Origin: Saururus chinensis
Taxonomy: Eukaryota; Streptophyta; Magnoliopsida; Piperales; Saururaceae
DNA length: 64,000 nucleotides
Direction: 5' to 3'
NCBI GenBank assembly: GCA_035235625.1
Contig: CP141141.1
Coordinates: 21,449,968 to 21,513,967 of the forward strand
In this document: positions 36,000 through 47,822 of the stretch, piece by piece
Numbering within the stretch: the stretch's first letter is position 1
Layout of the letters: each line of letters starts with the position of its first letter
Notes under the pieces: model-generated
The model's database searches: none
Told to the model about the DNA's origin: nothing
The model's input: the letters and a program-made list of their open reading frames with translations, nothing else
Made by a program: the position numbers and the translations under genes

Positions 36000-36585
36000 A
36001 ACTTGTAGGTGACTTTGAATGAAATCTTTAAATTTTATTTTTTGCTCATGCGACACTGCAAGTACATCATTGTCACACTCTCTTGCATCATAATTGATTG
36101 GAATATTTTTAACACTTTCATCTTCAATAATCATGGTGTGCACTATAATGCATGCATTCATGATATGTTGAAGTGATTGACGATTCTAATAATGAGTGGG
36201 CCTACGAATAATAACAAAACGTGCTTGTAGAACTCTAAACGTTCTCTCGACATTCTTCCTTGCGGACTCATAAGTTGCAGCCAAATTAACTTTTTTTTGC
36301 CCTTGTGGACATGAAATTATTTTAGCAAATGTCGCTCATATATATTCCATCAGCTAGATAATATCTCATCATATAGTTATGATCGTTAATTAAGTAATTG
36401 ATTGGAGGGGCTCCACCTTTGGCAAGGTCGGTAAATAAAGGAGTCGATCCAACACACTCATATCATTGTGCAATCCTGGTAGTAAAAAAAATGCATGTTA
36501 TATCCAAAGATCACAAGAAAGCACAACTTCAAGAATTAAAGAAAGTTTATGGTGGTCTCCACGAACATGCATAGCTTTTCATGTA
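36000..36585 (-). pseudogene. PIF/Harbinger (HARBI1-like) transposase C-terminal remnant
   Basis: Minus-strand translation in three frames gives, in order, ILEVVLSCDLWI and HNDMSVLD (36,470-36,580), YYLADGIY (about 36,350), SCPQGQKKVNLAATYESARKNVERTFRVLQARF (in two overlapping words, 36,200-36,310), then HYNRQSLQHIMNACIIVHTMIIEDE (36,090-36,180). These are the DDE-transposase blocks of plant PIF/Harbinger elements, and the ERTFRVLQARF block includes the usual catalytic-region glutamate. The frame changes at about 36,480 and 36,330 and there is an in-frame stop after DLWI, so it is dead. The N-terminus is missing: the reading stops where an LTR begins, near 36,590. Confidence 0.8.
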
Positions 36586-36589
36586 ATTG

Positions 36590-38933
36590 GACAACTCCTT
36601 CGAGCAACTCCTGCTCCTCAAGGCCAACGCCTTCGAGCAACTCCTGCCCATCAAGCCTAAATTCCTAGGCAACTCCTGCTTGTCAAGACTAAAGTCCCAA
36701 GCAACAATACCTGGTAAGCCGATGCACTCGGACAAACCAGCTAGATTCTCAGGGTCCAGATAATCTCAATTCGCAAGACAAGTACATCACTCGTCACCAC
36801 ATAATTCCATTTAACTAGACTCAACCCAAGGAGTGCACATGTTCCACATGTAGGAACTCAAATCAAAACATGTCCTTCCAAACCAATTAAGTTACCATTA
36901 AGCCAACGACCGATTAATCTGGCACGCAATTTCACCACATTGCATCCAATCGATCAAACTCGGTTAATCTCGATTAAGCCTCAATCGGAAATCCATTTTC
37001 ATGATGCATGCAACATGGTACATACTTGGGCAAGGCATACATGAATCCTAATTCATGATAAGTGCTCTTATCAGCCCCTCATGCATCATTCATAATCATA
37101 ATATCAAACCTCATCATCATCATCATTAAACCCCATATGTGTGTGTACCTAGTAGAAGCACTTCACTCAATGCATATCAACATGCTTGAAATTACTCATT
37201 ATCACACTACACATGTGCATTAACATCTAATCATGAATTCCAGCAGAAATCATAGGAGAAGAACCATTAAATCATAATTCAAGTCAAAACCTAACCACAT
37301 GCTAAACATATGTAAGCTCATTCACCTCATACTTGAGTCAAGACATAACACCAACATTCACACATAATTTAACCACATCCTACAATGACATATCAGTCCA
37401 TTAGCATGTTGTAACTCTACTGAAAATATACTTAACCATATAAAATCAACCATTCATAACTTCAAGATAGCAATCCCAACAAATATATACAACTACAAGT
37501 GACTTCACATAACTTTAAGTATACACCACAACTTCTAAACATCATTAGTATGTACTTCCAGTAGCTTACTATAGCTCAAAACACTCCACATAAACATAAA
37601 AATGATATTTTGAAGTAGATGTGTTGAAATAAGCAACATACATAAAATGGTCAAATTCTGCAGTGTAGCCATTCAAACACCCTGCAGGGCCGTTTTAACG
37701 GCTAAACAAGAAAAATGTCAAAATTGTAGTGTTGTCGTTCGAACGCCCTGTAGGGCCGTTCGATTGGCTACACAGGAAATATGCCAAAACTGTAGTGTTG
37801 CCGTTCGAAAGCCCTACAGGGCCGTTCTAACGCCAACAAAGCAGTTTTGGTCATCTTCTCCATTTCAAAATTTCAAACCGAAACTCTATTAATGAAACTT
37901 AAAATCTCCATCTAACAACCTAAATGCCATTAAAATTCCACCATAACTTTCAGAAAGTTAATCTACATCATAACAAGATAAAACCCTATGAAATCGGGAT
38001 TAAAAATTATCATTTACTAATCATGCCATTAAAGCACTAAATCAAGTAAATCCACTCAAAATAAACCACAAAATCAAGAGTTTTACCATAGGAAGACTGA
38101 AATTTCGAAAGTCCATTACCTTATCTCTTGATTAGGCTTGGATTTGATGGTCACCCTTCTTGAAAACCTTACAAAATAATGGAGTTTAAATTAAACTCCA
38201 TTAAAACCGATTTAACATAGAAAACCCTAATGAAAACTTAGATCTAGGGCTTGTTGAACATAAAAATCGGATTTTTAGATCTAGGGTTTGAAGTAAAATG
38301 CAAATCAGTAGTTTTAATGTTTAAAAGTGAATCAAAACAAAGAGGAAATGATAGATCTAAAAGGGATTAAGAGAAAATCTAGGTTTTAAGGCTTAATTAG
38401 AAGAGACTTACCTTAAACTCCTTCTAATCCGGGCCTAATTGGGGAATTAGGTCTAACCTCACTCTCCCAGCCTATTCCCAAAATGGAAATGGCTCAAGTC
38501 ATTCTATTTATAGTAAGATTTGGGGTGTGTATAGGTAATTTGTGGGGTATGAATAGAAAAATAGGCTAAAAATGGGTAATTTAGCTATTTTAGCACTAAT
38601 TAAACCTGGGAAAATAATGAAAATATTTGGTAATGGCTTGTGTTGATGTCTGGGTTAATTTGGTCTAAAAACCCAAATTTCAACGGTGGGGCCCACAGGG
38701 GGTCCCGGCAAACCCTAATTTTCAAAAAATTAGTGAAAGACTCAGAAAAATCCCAAAAATTTAGATTTGACCCAAAATCACTTAAAACCAATCATCGTAA
38801 ACTTGTTTTTGGTTAAAACTATAAGAAACGCCCTTTATATTCGAAACCACTAAATTAATCAGAAAACGCTTTAACCACACAATAACCGATAAATAAAAAT
38901 TAAAAGAACCAGTTTAAGATCAAGGATCTTACA
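36590..38933 (-). repeat. 2.4 kb-family LTR, copy 1 (minus, end-truncated)
   Basis: Read on the minus strand it starts TGTAAGATCC at 38,933 and follows the copy at 40,346-42,747 in reverse orientation almost to its end. It contains a TATA-like CTATTTATAG near 38,505 and three copies of the TTCGAACG palindromic motif (37,651-37,844). The far end is missing at the Harbinger junction. Family: probably a Ty3/gypsy LTR by size and TG...CA form, but no internal region is linked to it here. Confidence 0.8.
37651..37844. repeat. Palindromic motif array, three units of about 66 bp
   Basis: Each unit has a GTAGTGTTG(C)CGTTCGAA-like left half, CCCTGCAGGG (or CCCTGTAGGG, CCCTACAGGG) in the centre, and a CCGTTCTAACGGC-like right half. 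The whole unit is nearly self-complementary. Unit starts are near 37,651, 37,718 and 37,784. Confidence 0.8.
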
Positions 38934-40345
38934 CCCTTGGTCATTGGATCACCAACCATAAGCTCAATACCTATATGCTCAATAACAATTGTCCATTCTT
39001 TAACATGATCCCGAACAACAAGATACTTGATGTCGATGTGCTTACTCTGACTTCCACTCTTGTTGTTCTTCGTAAAGAACACAACAACACTATTATCACG
39101 GAGCATCTTTAATGACCTAGATATGGAATCTATAATAATAAGTCTTGTGACAAAGTTCATTAGCTAAGTAGCATGTGATGTGCCCTCATAACAAGCAACA
39201 AACTCTGCCTCCATAGTCGACGACGCTATAAGGGTTTGCTTAATATTTTTCCAAGAGACAGCACCGCCTGCCAAAAGGAAAATATAACCCGATGTCGACT
39301 TTTTCGAGTCAACACAACCAACAAAGTCTACATCTGTGTGTCCAACCAGCTCCAAATGATCATAATGTCTATATGTAAGCATGTAATCCTTCGTTCCTTG
39401 TAGATACCTCATAACCTTCTTTGCAGCTCTCCAATGATCCAACCCTAGATTTTTCTGGTATCTATCCAATATTCCCATAGCAAAGAAAATATCAGGTCTT
39501 GTGCAGACCTCGAAGTATCATACTACCAACTGCCGATGCATAAGGAATTTCCTTCATGCTTTCCAACTCCAAAGAATTCTTTGGACACTGGACCAAGCTA
39601 AATTTGCCACCCTTCACAATAGGAGCTACACTAGGTAAGCAGTTTTCCATGTTAAAGCGTTACAAAACTTTATTGATATAGGCCTGTTGAGACAACCCAA
39701 GGATCCTTATGGATCTATCACGATAGATCTCAATCCCTATGACACAGGATACTTCTCCTAAATCTTTCATATCAAAGTTCTAATAAAGAAATTGCTTAGT
39801 CTCGTGCAACATCCCTAAGTCACTGCTTGCAAGTAGAATGTCATCAACATATAAGACCAAAAACGTGTAACGGCTCCCACTAACCTTAAGGTATATGCAC
39901 TGATCAACAATGTTCTCCTTAAAACCAAATGAAGTAATAACATCATTAAACTTCAAATACCACTATTGGGAGGCCTGTTTTAGTTCGTATATTGACTTCT
40001 TGAGTCTACAAACTAGATGACTTCCTCTATCTGAGGTGAATCATTTAGGTTGTCATATACACCTCCTCATCAAGATCCTCATTCAAGAATGTCGTCTTAA
40101 CATCCATCTAATGTAACTCCAAGTCAAAATGAGCTACAAGGGCCAAAATAACTCTAAATGAATCTTTTGTAGAAACCGGAGAGAAGGTTTTATTATAGTC
40201 AACACCATCTTTTTCAAGAAAACCTTTGGCTACAAGTAGGGCCTTATATCTACTAATGTGACCAGATGGATCTAATTTAGTCTTATAAACCTATTTACAG
40301 CCAAGAGTCCTAGCACCCTGTAGTAACTATGCACCCCATGGTAGC
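38934..40345 (-). mobile_element. Ty1/copia pol fossil: reverse transcriptase to RNase H
   Basis: Minus strand. Near 40,150-40,300 the translation gives GCKWVYKTKLDPSGHISRYKA and KTFSPV-like words, then the usual MDVKTTFLNEDL. Near 39,164-39,478 it gives HWRAAKKVMRYLQGTKDYML and TSGYIFLLAGGAVSWKN, the copia RNase H signature, followed by KHIDIKYLVVRDHV and DPMTKG at 38,937. The order is standard for the copia pol C-terminus. The element is broken in several places and is bounded on both sides by 2.4 kb-family LTRs. Confidence 0.88.
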
Positions 40346-42752
40346 TGTAAGGACTCTTATTTCTAAACCGGATTTCATTTTATTTTAATTATCGGTTATT
40401 GCGTGGTTAACTTATTTCTTATTAATTTGGTGGTTTCGTAAATAAATGGTGTTTCCTATAGTTTTAATCAAAATAAACTTTACAATTATTGGTTTTAAGT
40501 GATTTTGAGTCAAATCTGAATTTTTTGGATTTTTTTGAATTTTCACTAATTTTTCGAAACTTAGGGTTTGGCGGGACCCCTGTGGGCCGCCATCGAAATT
40601 TGGGTTTTTAGACCAAATTAACCCAGACATCAACTTAAGGATTTACAAAAAATTTCATAATTTTCTCAGGTTTATTTAGTGCTCAAATAGCCAAATTACC
40701 CATTTTTAGCCTATTATTCTATTTATACCCCACAACTTACATACACACACCCCACTATAAATAGAGTGACCTGAGCCATTTCCATTTGGGAATAGGCTGG
40801 GAAATAGATGTTAGGCCTAATTCCCCAATTAGACCCGGATTAGAAGGTGTTTAAGGTAAGCCTCTTCTAAATTAAGCCTTTAACGCTAAATTTCCTCTTA
40901 ATCCATTCTATATCTATCATTTCCCCTTTGTTTTGATTCGTTTTTAAACATCAAAACTACTGATTTGCATCTCTTCTTCAAACCCTAGATCTAAAAATCC
41001 AATTTTTATGTTCAACAAGCCCTAGATCTAAGTTTTTCATTAGGGTTTTCTATGTTAAATTTAGTTTAAATGGAGTTTAGTTTAAACTCTATCTATTTGC
41101 AAGGTTTTCAAGAAGGGTGACCATCAAATCTAAGCCTAATCAAGGGATAAGGTAATGGACTTTTGAAATTTCAGTTTTCCTATGGTAAAACTCTTGATTT
41201 TGTGGTTTATTTTGAATGGATTTACTTGATTTGGTGCTTTAATGGCATGATTAGTAAATTGTAATCTTTAATCCCGATTTCATAGGGTTTTATCTTGTTA
41301 TGATGTGGATTAGCATTCTAGAAGTTATGGTAGAGTTTTAATGGTGTTTGAGTTGTTAAATGAAGATTTTAAGTTGTATCAATAGAGTTTCGGTTTGAAA
41401 TTTTGAAATAAAGAAGATGACCAAAACTGCTTTGTTGGCGTTCGAACGGCCCTGCAAGGAGTTCGAACGGCAACACTACAATTTTGGCATTTTTCCTGTG
41501 TAACCGTTAGAACGGCCCTGCAGGGCGTTCGAACGGCTACACTGCAGAATTTGACAATTTTATGTATGTTGCTTATTTCGACATATCTACTTCAAAATAT
41601 CATTTTTATGTTTATGTGGAGTGTTTTGAGCTATAGTAAGCTACTGGAGGGGTATCCCATTGATGTTTAGAAGTTGTGGTATATATTTAAAGTTATGTGA
41701 AATGACTTGTAGTTGGATATCATTGTTAGAGTTTGCTATCTTGAAGTTATGAGTGGTTGATTTCGATAGTTTAAACATGTTTCCAGTAGAGTTACCGCAT
41801 GATAATGAACAGATATGTCATTATAGAGTGTGGCTAATTGATGTGTGAATGTTAGTGAATGTCATGACTCAAGAATGAAGTGAATGATCTTATATGTGTT
41901 TAGCTTGTGGTTAAGCTTTGATTTGAGTTATGATTTTAATGATTCTTCACCTATGATTTCAGCTGGAATTTCATGATTAAGTGATACACATGTGTAGTGT
42001 GATAGTGAGTGGATTACAATCATGTTGATATGCATTGAGGGAAATGCTTCTTTTATGCACACACACACATGTGGGATTTAATGTTGATGATAAGCATTGA
42101 TATTATGATTATGAATGATGCATGAGGGGCTGATGAGAGCACTTGGCATAAATTAGGATTCATGTATGTCTTGCCCACGTATGTACCATGTGTATGCATC
42201 ATGAAAATGGATTTCAATTGATGTTTTATCGAGATTAATTGAGTTTGACCGATTGGATGCAATGTGGTAAAATTGCGTGCCGGATTAATCGGTCGTGGCT
42301 TAATCGAAACTTGATTGGTCCGAAAGGACATGTTTTGATTTGAGTTCCTTCGTGGAACATATGCACTCCCTGGGTTGAGTCTAGTTAAATGGAATGATAT
42401 GGGGACAAGTTGTGTACTTGTCTTGCGATTTGAGATTTATTATTGTCTTCTCGACCCTGAGAATCCAGTATGGTATGCTCTGTGCACCGGCTACCATGTG
42501 TTCTAGGGTTTCCTATATGGAAATTCGGGCTCTTCCCCATCGCAGGAGATGTCCCAGATCGAACACCTCTGCTCTAGGTTCTCTTCGTGAGAATGTGACA
42601 TCCTTGGCCAGGATCATCTGGGGTGAGCAGCTTTTAGGGATTGACAACCCCGAACTTCTTAAATTCTTGTGTAAAATTTGGACCATGACACGTTGACAAA
42701 TACAAATTTGGCCCCTGGACCGGGTTCAGCTGTGCCGGGGCGTGACAGTAGC
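40341..42752. repeat. 5 bp target-site duplication GTAGC
   Basis: GTAGC at 40,341-40,345 and 42,748-42,752 flanks the complete 2.4 kb LTR. The match is perfect. Confidence 0.88.
40346..42747 (+). repeat. 2.4 kb solo LTR, copy 2 (complete)
   Basis: Runs from TGTAAGGACTC to CGGGGCGTGACA, with a perfect target duplication and no internal region, so it is a solo LTR (or a complete element lacking internal repeats). A TATA-box-like TATAAATA lies at 40,756-40,763, about 410 bp in, giving the plus strand as the transcribed one. Two palindromic-motif units lie at 41,440-41,540. It is nearly a mirror of copy 1 across the copia fragment. Confidence 0.85.
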
Positions 42753-44206
42753 ATTCTATATGATTCACACGTTGACAAATAACTTAAGATGCTTTGGCCA
42801 CTCCTAAATCATCTCAATGGACGTGAGAACTGAATTTGTGCTAATCACCTTTTCAAATAACAAAATGCATACAATTAATTATCAAACAATCATAAAAAAT
42901 ATCCATATACAAAATCGACAAGGGCATTAATGTCAATTTTGTCATTAGGCTTTTGGGACTCAGCAAGGGGTTCTGTCACCACACACCACGATTAAAAAAA
43001 ATAGTCCAAAGTCCTTATACAGTCATTTTTAAAAAACATTGTACAAGTTAGAAGCTATAAGCCTCTAAAATAGAAAAAATATACATAAATTCTTCATGAC
43101 TGCATCTGCCTCCAAACGTGGTCCTTGAATTCTGGTGTAGTTTACAATAGGTATAATGTACACACTCTCTCAAAGTTACATAAGTGGTGTGCTCAACAAT
43201 TTTAAAAAAAATTGAAAAAACATATGATTGCAATTTAATCCCCTGGCCGGCCCATAACATTAATAAAGCCTTGACATGATAATTAAAACACATCCATAAT
43301 ACCACATCCAATCACAATTGTATATAAAAAAAAATATCTCAATTTTTTTAATGCCTCGAAATTGACCAAATTGGGTCAGTAGCTTACCCGTGACGCGTGT
43401 CGGTGAAAACCTGCCTAGGCGCGGGTCAAAACAGACCCACAAAAGTGGGTCGTCTTCAACCTCTAGAAAGAGAGGTTGAAGACTAGGGGGCGGAGGAGAT
43501 TTTCTCCCAACCACCGTCCAAAAAAGTGAAAAACGCGTAGCCTGATGGCGGCCATCACAGATCCGATGACTTTTCTCAGTGAGCGGCGGCCTGTAGGGGC
43601 ATTTCACAAAACTCACTGTGCGAGGAAAAATCCCGACAACTGTGCTATTCCGCCACCGATAGCGCAGGAGGCCGAAAATCATTTCTCCCGACGACGGAGG
43701 TGCGAGATTCGGCTACGTTACAAGCAATCAACAGCATCTGGCGGTTGCTCTCTGATTTGAAACATTAAAAACAACCGGAAAACAAAGGAACAGAACAGCG
43801 GCTGCGCCGGCCAGAGTCCAAACACGGTAAGGAGGTAGCGCTGGCCAGTGACATGCAGGATCAAAGACAGGGGGCACGGCCGGAAGCCACAACGGCCGAA
43901 AAACCGAAAGCTGACCCGCTCACAGTGAACAAAAAATAGATCTTTAGCCGTCGCTGGACTGTACGAACGAATCCGGAGGGCTGGCGCAATGGTGGCGGCT
44001 TTGGCCGGCACGTATACTCCGGCTTGCAGTCCAACGGCTATCCGACAGCCGCCTAGTTACAACAATAGAAAACCGAGAATATAGTTACAACAGTAAACAA
44101 AACAAATTCCGACAACCATAAACAGAAAATTACAAAGATAGTAAACCCGTCCGTCAAAAATTTGTTTGTCGGTGCAATAAATAAATAAACTTGCCTCGAT
44201 ACCAAT
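42753..44206 (-). mobile_element. Ty1/copia internal remnant and leader
   Basis: Continues the copia fossil on the far side of the solo LTR: GTAGC joins the reverse-transcriptase side to DNA that runs up to a primer site at 44,193-44,205 (TTGGTATCGAGGC on the minus strand). The 43,330-44,190 part is GC-richer with a reading frame of 140 codons (43,260-43,682) that has no known domain and looks like leader DNA. Most of gag and integrase is absent. Confidence 0.55.
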
Positions 44207-44752
44207 TGATAGAACTTAATACAAGGTTTAGGCATACCTATAGCCATTAGAACCTTCAATGAAGCTTAATCATCTACTAATCCTCTTTAGAATCACAAAG
44301 GGTTTTTGGTTTAGAACTTGACTGAGAGTAATCTCGCTTAAGGCACCGAATTAGGATGGCCAATGATGTATTTATAACTAAACTAGGACACTATTGTTAA
44401 GAACCCTAGAATCTTGACCGTCCATCCATAGGTCATCTAATGGTTCAAATTTGCCACTTAAAATCACAACTTAATGGGTATTCTGACTCAGGCACATTAC
44501 CCATACAATTTTAATAGCCCAAAATAGTGTCAATTAAGATAGTTGGGTCACTTGATATTTTATTACAAAAACAAGCCCAATAGGCTGGCCTTAAGGTAGG
44601 ATGGGTTTTAAATGTTTATATGTTAGTTATACTAGTTCGCTACTTTCTCTTTGATTGAATGCTTGAAGGTTGATGCATGTGAAATAGATTATAAGATGTT
44701 ATCTTATAACTAGTAGAGTCCGATAGTGACAGTTATATTTATTTTACATTTA
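44207..44752 (-). repeat. 5' LTR of the copia element
   Basis: Ends TCTATCA against the primer site and, read on the minus strand, may begin TGTAAAATAAATATAAC at 44,752. A TATA-like TTATAAATACATC lies near 44,365-44,377. The outer edge is tentative. Confidence 0.55.
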
Positions 44753-44960
44753 TCAACTTTCAACTAAAAAAATTCTGGAATAAAGTATTAGTTGAAAAAT
44801 AACACTTTCTATTAGCAATAGTTGCTTTTAACTGACAGATTTTCTCCTGCATGGTGAAACTACTGAAGGATTGCTTTTAAACAACATTAGCCTTCTGCTG
44901 CCTGATCTTTTCTAGCTTGCTTGTAAGAGGAGTTGGTGTGGCGTCATTCTCCCATCTAAT
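44753..44960. other. Short unassigned spacer
   Basis: Lies between two copia elements. No feature recognised. Confidence 0.3.
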
Positions 44961-45044
44961 GATAAGGCAATAAGGCATGCTTGTAGATTGGTTGGACCAG
45001 CGGATAAGGCAATAAGGCATGCTTGTAGATTGGTTGGACCAGCG
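44961..45044. repeat. 42 bp tandem duplication across an LTR edge
   Basis: GATAAGGCAATAAGGCATGC plus the following 22 bases occurs twice, at 44,961-45,002 and 45,003-45,044, apparently identical. The unit spans the flank/LTR junction of the copia element to the right, so the duplication is younger than that insertion. Confidence 0.95.
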
Positions 45045-46000
45045 GAAGCAAGGTGGGTAGGGGGTGGCGCACCAATCAAAATCAAGCTTTAATAATTAAT
45101 CTACAAAAATATGCATATAATTCTCAAGTCAATGAGCAATATAACACCATCTAATCATTAATTATGTAAATAAGAAATCAAATTGGGGCAATAGCATACT
45201 GACCTTCGGCATTTCTACCCCTTGCATGCCCTTGAATCAATTAGCCCGTACTCTTAGATCACAAGAAACAAACGTAGGGATTAGGGATTACCTTTATGTG
45301 TTGATCCCTCACAAACCAATGCTCTTGGATGAAGAACTCAACAAGGATTCAAGCCCAATGATCCACCAACACGTCCCAACAATGGAGGAGAGTCTTCTCC
45401 TTCAATCAGCCTGCCAAAGAGGTGTGGGAGAGGAGAGGAGAGGGGCAGCTAGCACGCTTTTCACAAGCTTAGTGTAGGCTGCACCAAAGACGGAGAGGAG
45501 GGGGCGGCAATTGGGAGAGAGGAGGGAGTGGGGTGACCCAAAGTTAGGGCAACCTTCTCTCTTGCTCTCCCTTAAATACCCCTCTCTAATCTCACTTAAA
45601 TGAGCTATTAGTGTGGGCTATTTTAATTAGGCTTTCTTGCTCTAATTCTTTCGGTTTAACTTGAAGGTCATACACAATGGGTGCGGGCTCTGTCTCTCAG
45701 AACCCACGGAGGCATGGACCCCTTGCACAGCAAGCCTGTTGCAGGGTCGACCGCTCGCTAACCATGGGTCCCACCATTGACACATAATTTGCGCATCTAT
45801 CCCCAAAACGTGTTAATACACAACCTAGTCGCATGCCTAGTGTGAGTGTGTTATATAGGCGGGTTTTATTCGAATCAGTGTAATGAAAGCACATGTGGGG
45901 TTGACGCGACCACCCCCACCACCCTCAGACCTTGTGGCATGTACCGGCTCACCCGATTTACGATAATGTTGGACTAATAAAGGGCTCATATGGTCCATCA
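45024..46000 (-). repeat. 3' LTR of the copia fossil
   Basis: Shares AGCAAGGTGGGTAGGGGGTG and most later sequence with 47,823-48,806. Reading frames here such as 45,226-45,477 also occur in the other two LTRs, so they are LTR DNA, not host genes. The upper edge is approximate. Confidence 0.8.
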
Positions 46001-47822
46001 GTGACTTGCACTAGTCCTATCAAAAACCAATACTATAAGCGTGCTTAGAAAATATATCCGTCGTTAAGGCCTTAGTGAATGTATCAGCTAACATCTCAGT
46101 AATAGGAATATGACTCACAATCATTTTCCCCCTCTATAGTATGTCAAAGATGTAATAGTAATGCACTGCTTACCTCTGACACTGATTTCCCTATTCTTAA
46201 GTGTCGACATTGTTGTCAGATTATCACAATGCATCTAGACATGAACATCAGTCCAGTCTTCTAGCCCCAATCTTGCTAGAAACTCCTTTATCCATATGCC
46301 TAGGAAGTTGCAATATTGCATCCATAAAACTCAGTTTCTATCGTAGACTTAGCAACACTCTTCTGTTTCTTACTTGCCCACAACATAGCCTTGCATCCAA
46401 GCATAAAGACAAATCCGGTAGTGGATTTCCTGTCCTTAGATCCCCCGCATAGTCTGAATCATTATTTCTAGCAAATGACAGACTTTCCTCCTAATTAGTG
46501 AGTTTTAAATTCTTAGACCCTAAAAAGTACCAAAATACCCTCTTCACCACTTGCCAGTGTTGAAGACGAGAGTCTGCTTAATAGTGGCTCATCAAGCCTA
46601 CCACAAAACTCAAATAAGGCCTCGTATAGGTCATGATATACATTAAGCTGCTAAGAGCCTGTGCATATGGCACTAACTCCATCCGGAGTCGGTCTTCCTC
46701 AGTCTAAGGAGTCATACTCTTAGACAACACCGTACCCTTGTCATCATCCCTCAGTTTTTCATTTGCTTTCTTCTGAGCAATTGAAGCACCCTCTAGCACT
46801 GGCTCAATGATTTGCTCAATGACATGAGTAAGATAAAAAAGAGTTAAGATATGGTGTATCATTTTTTTCCACCCCAGATAGTTGTCAGCATTAAGTTTTT
46901 CAGTCTTTCTTAATTTTGATGTAACCATCTTTGAAGCCATTGTACAAATACAAAGGAAAAAGGCAAAGAACATTAAATTAATACTATGGAAGGCTAACAA
47001 CTTCTTAATTAATAATTTCTTAAACTCTCTTAATCTAATAATAAGGCAAATAGACAATTTAGTATATTATGCTAAATTACTTAATTTAGGTGCACCTCAA
47101 TTAGGGTTTAGGTCACTTTCTAAAGTTAACTGTAACTACCTCTTAATCCCCTTAAGGAAGTTGCCCTAATTAGGATATTTAGGTGTTTATGATTTTTAGA
47201 ATCCCCTAAACACCCAATTGGACACTTAAAACAACAATTAAACAATATTAGAGGTTGTTGGAATTGTTTTTTGTCCAGAAAAGTTAGGCATACCAAACCT
47301 TTTCACCCAACAACTTTTCAATGAGTATTCAACAAAATGAAAAATAATTCAGGACATAAAAATATCAGCACACAGAGCACGTGTGAATTGTCCAAAATAG
47401 CCCTGGGGCTAAAAGAGTCAATTCACACCCCTTTTAATCCACAAAATTAATTTAGTCTAATCAAGTTAAATTAATTAAGTCTTGCTAACTAACAAATGAG
47501 TGTGTGGGCAGAATGTGATCAGAGAATAAATTGAGCAAAAAACCCCAAGGCCGAATTGACCCTTTTGCCCTTATATGCTACCAATCGTGCAAAAAACACA
47601 GTTGAACTCTTAATCTCATAATTTCTAGAATGCTAATCATTCATAACAGTCCAATATGCATTAAAATTCAACTTTATATCAAAACCCCTATGGATGGAAC
47701 CTATATATTAATCAATTTTTTCAATTTCCCAATTCTAGTATAAAAAACCCTAAATCAGGTAAATCAAAAACGAATTTTGATTAGATCAGCAACTAACGAC
47801 CCCAACCTGTCTTTGATACTAC

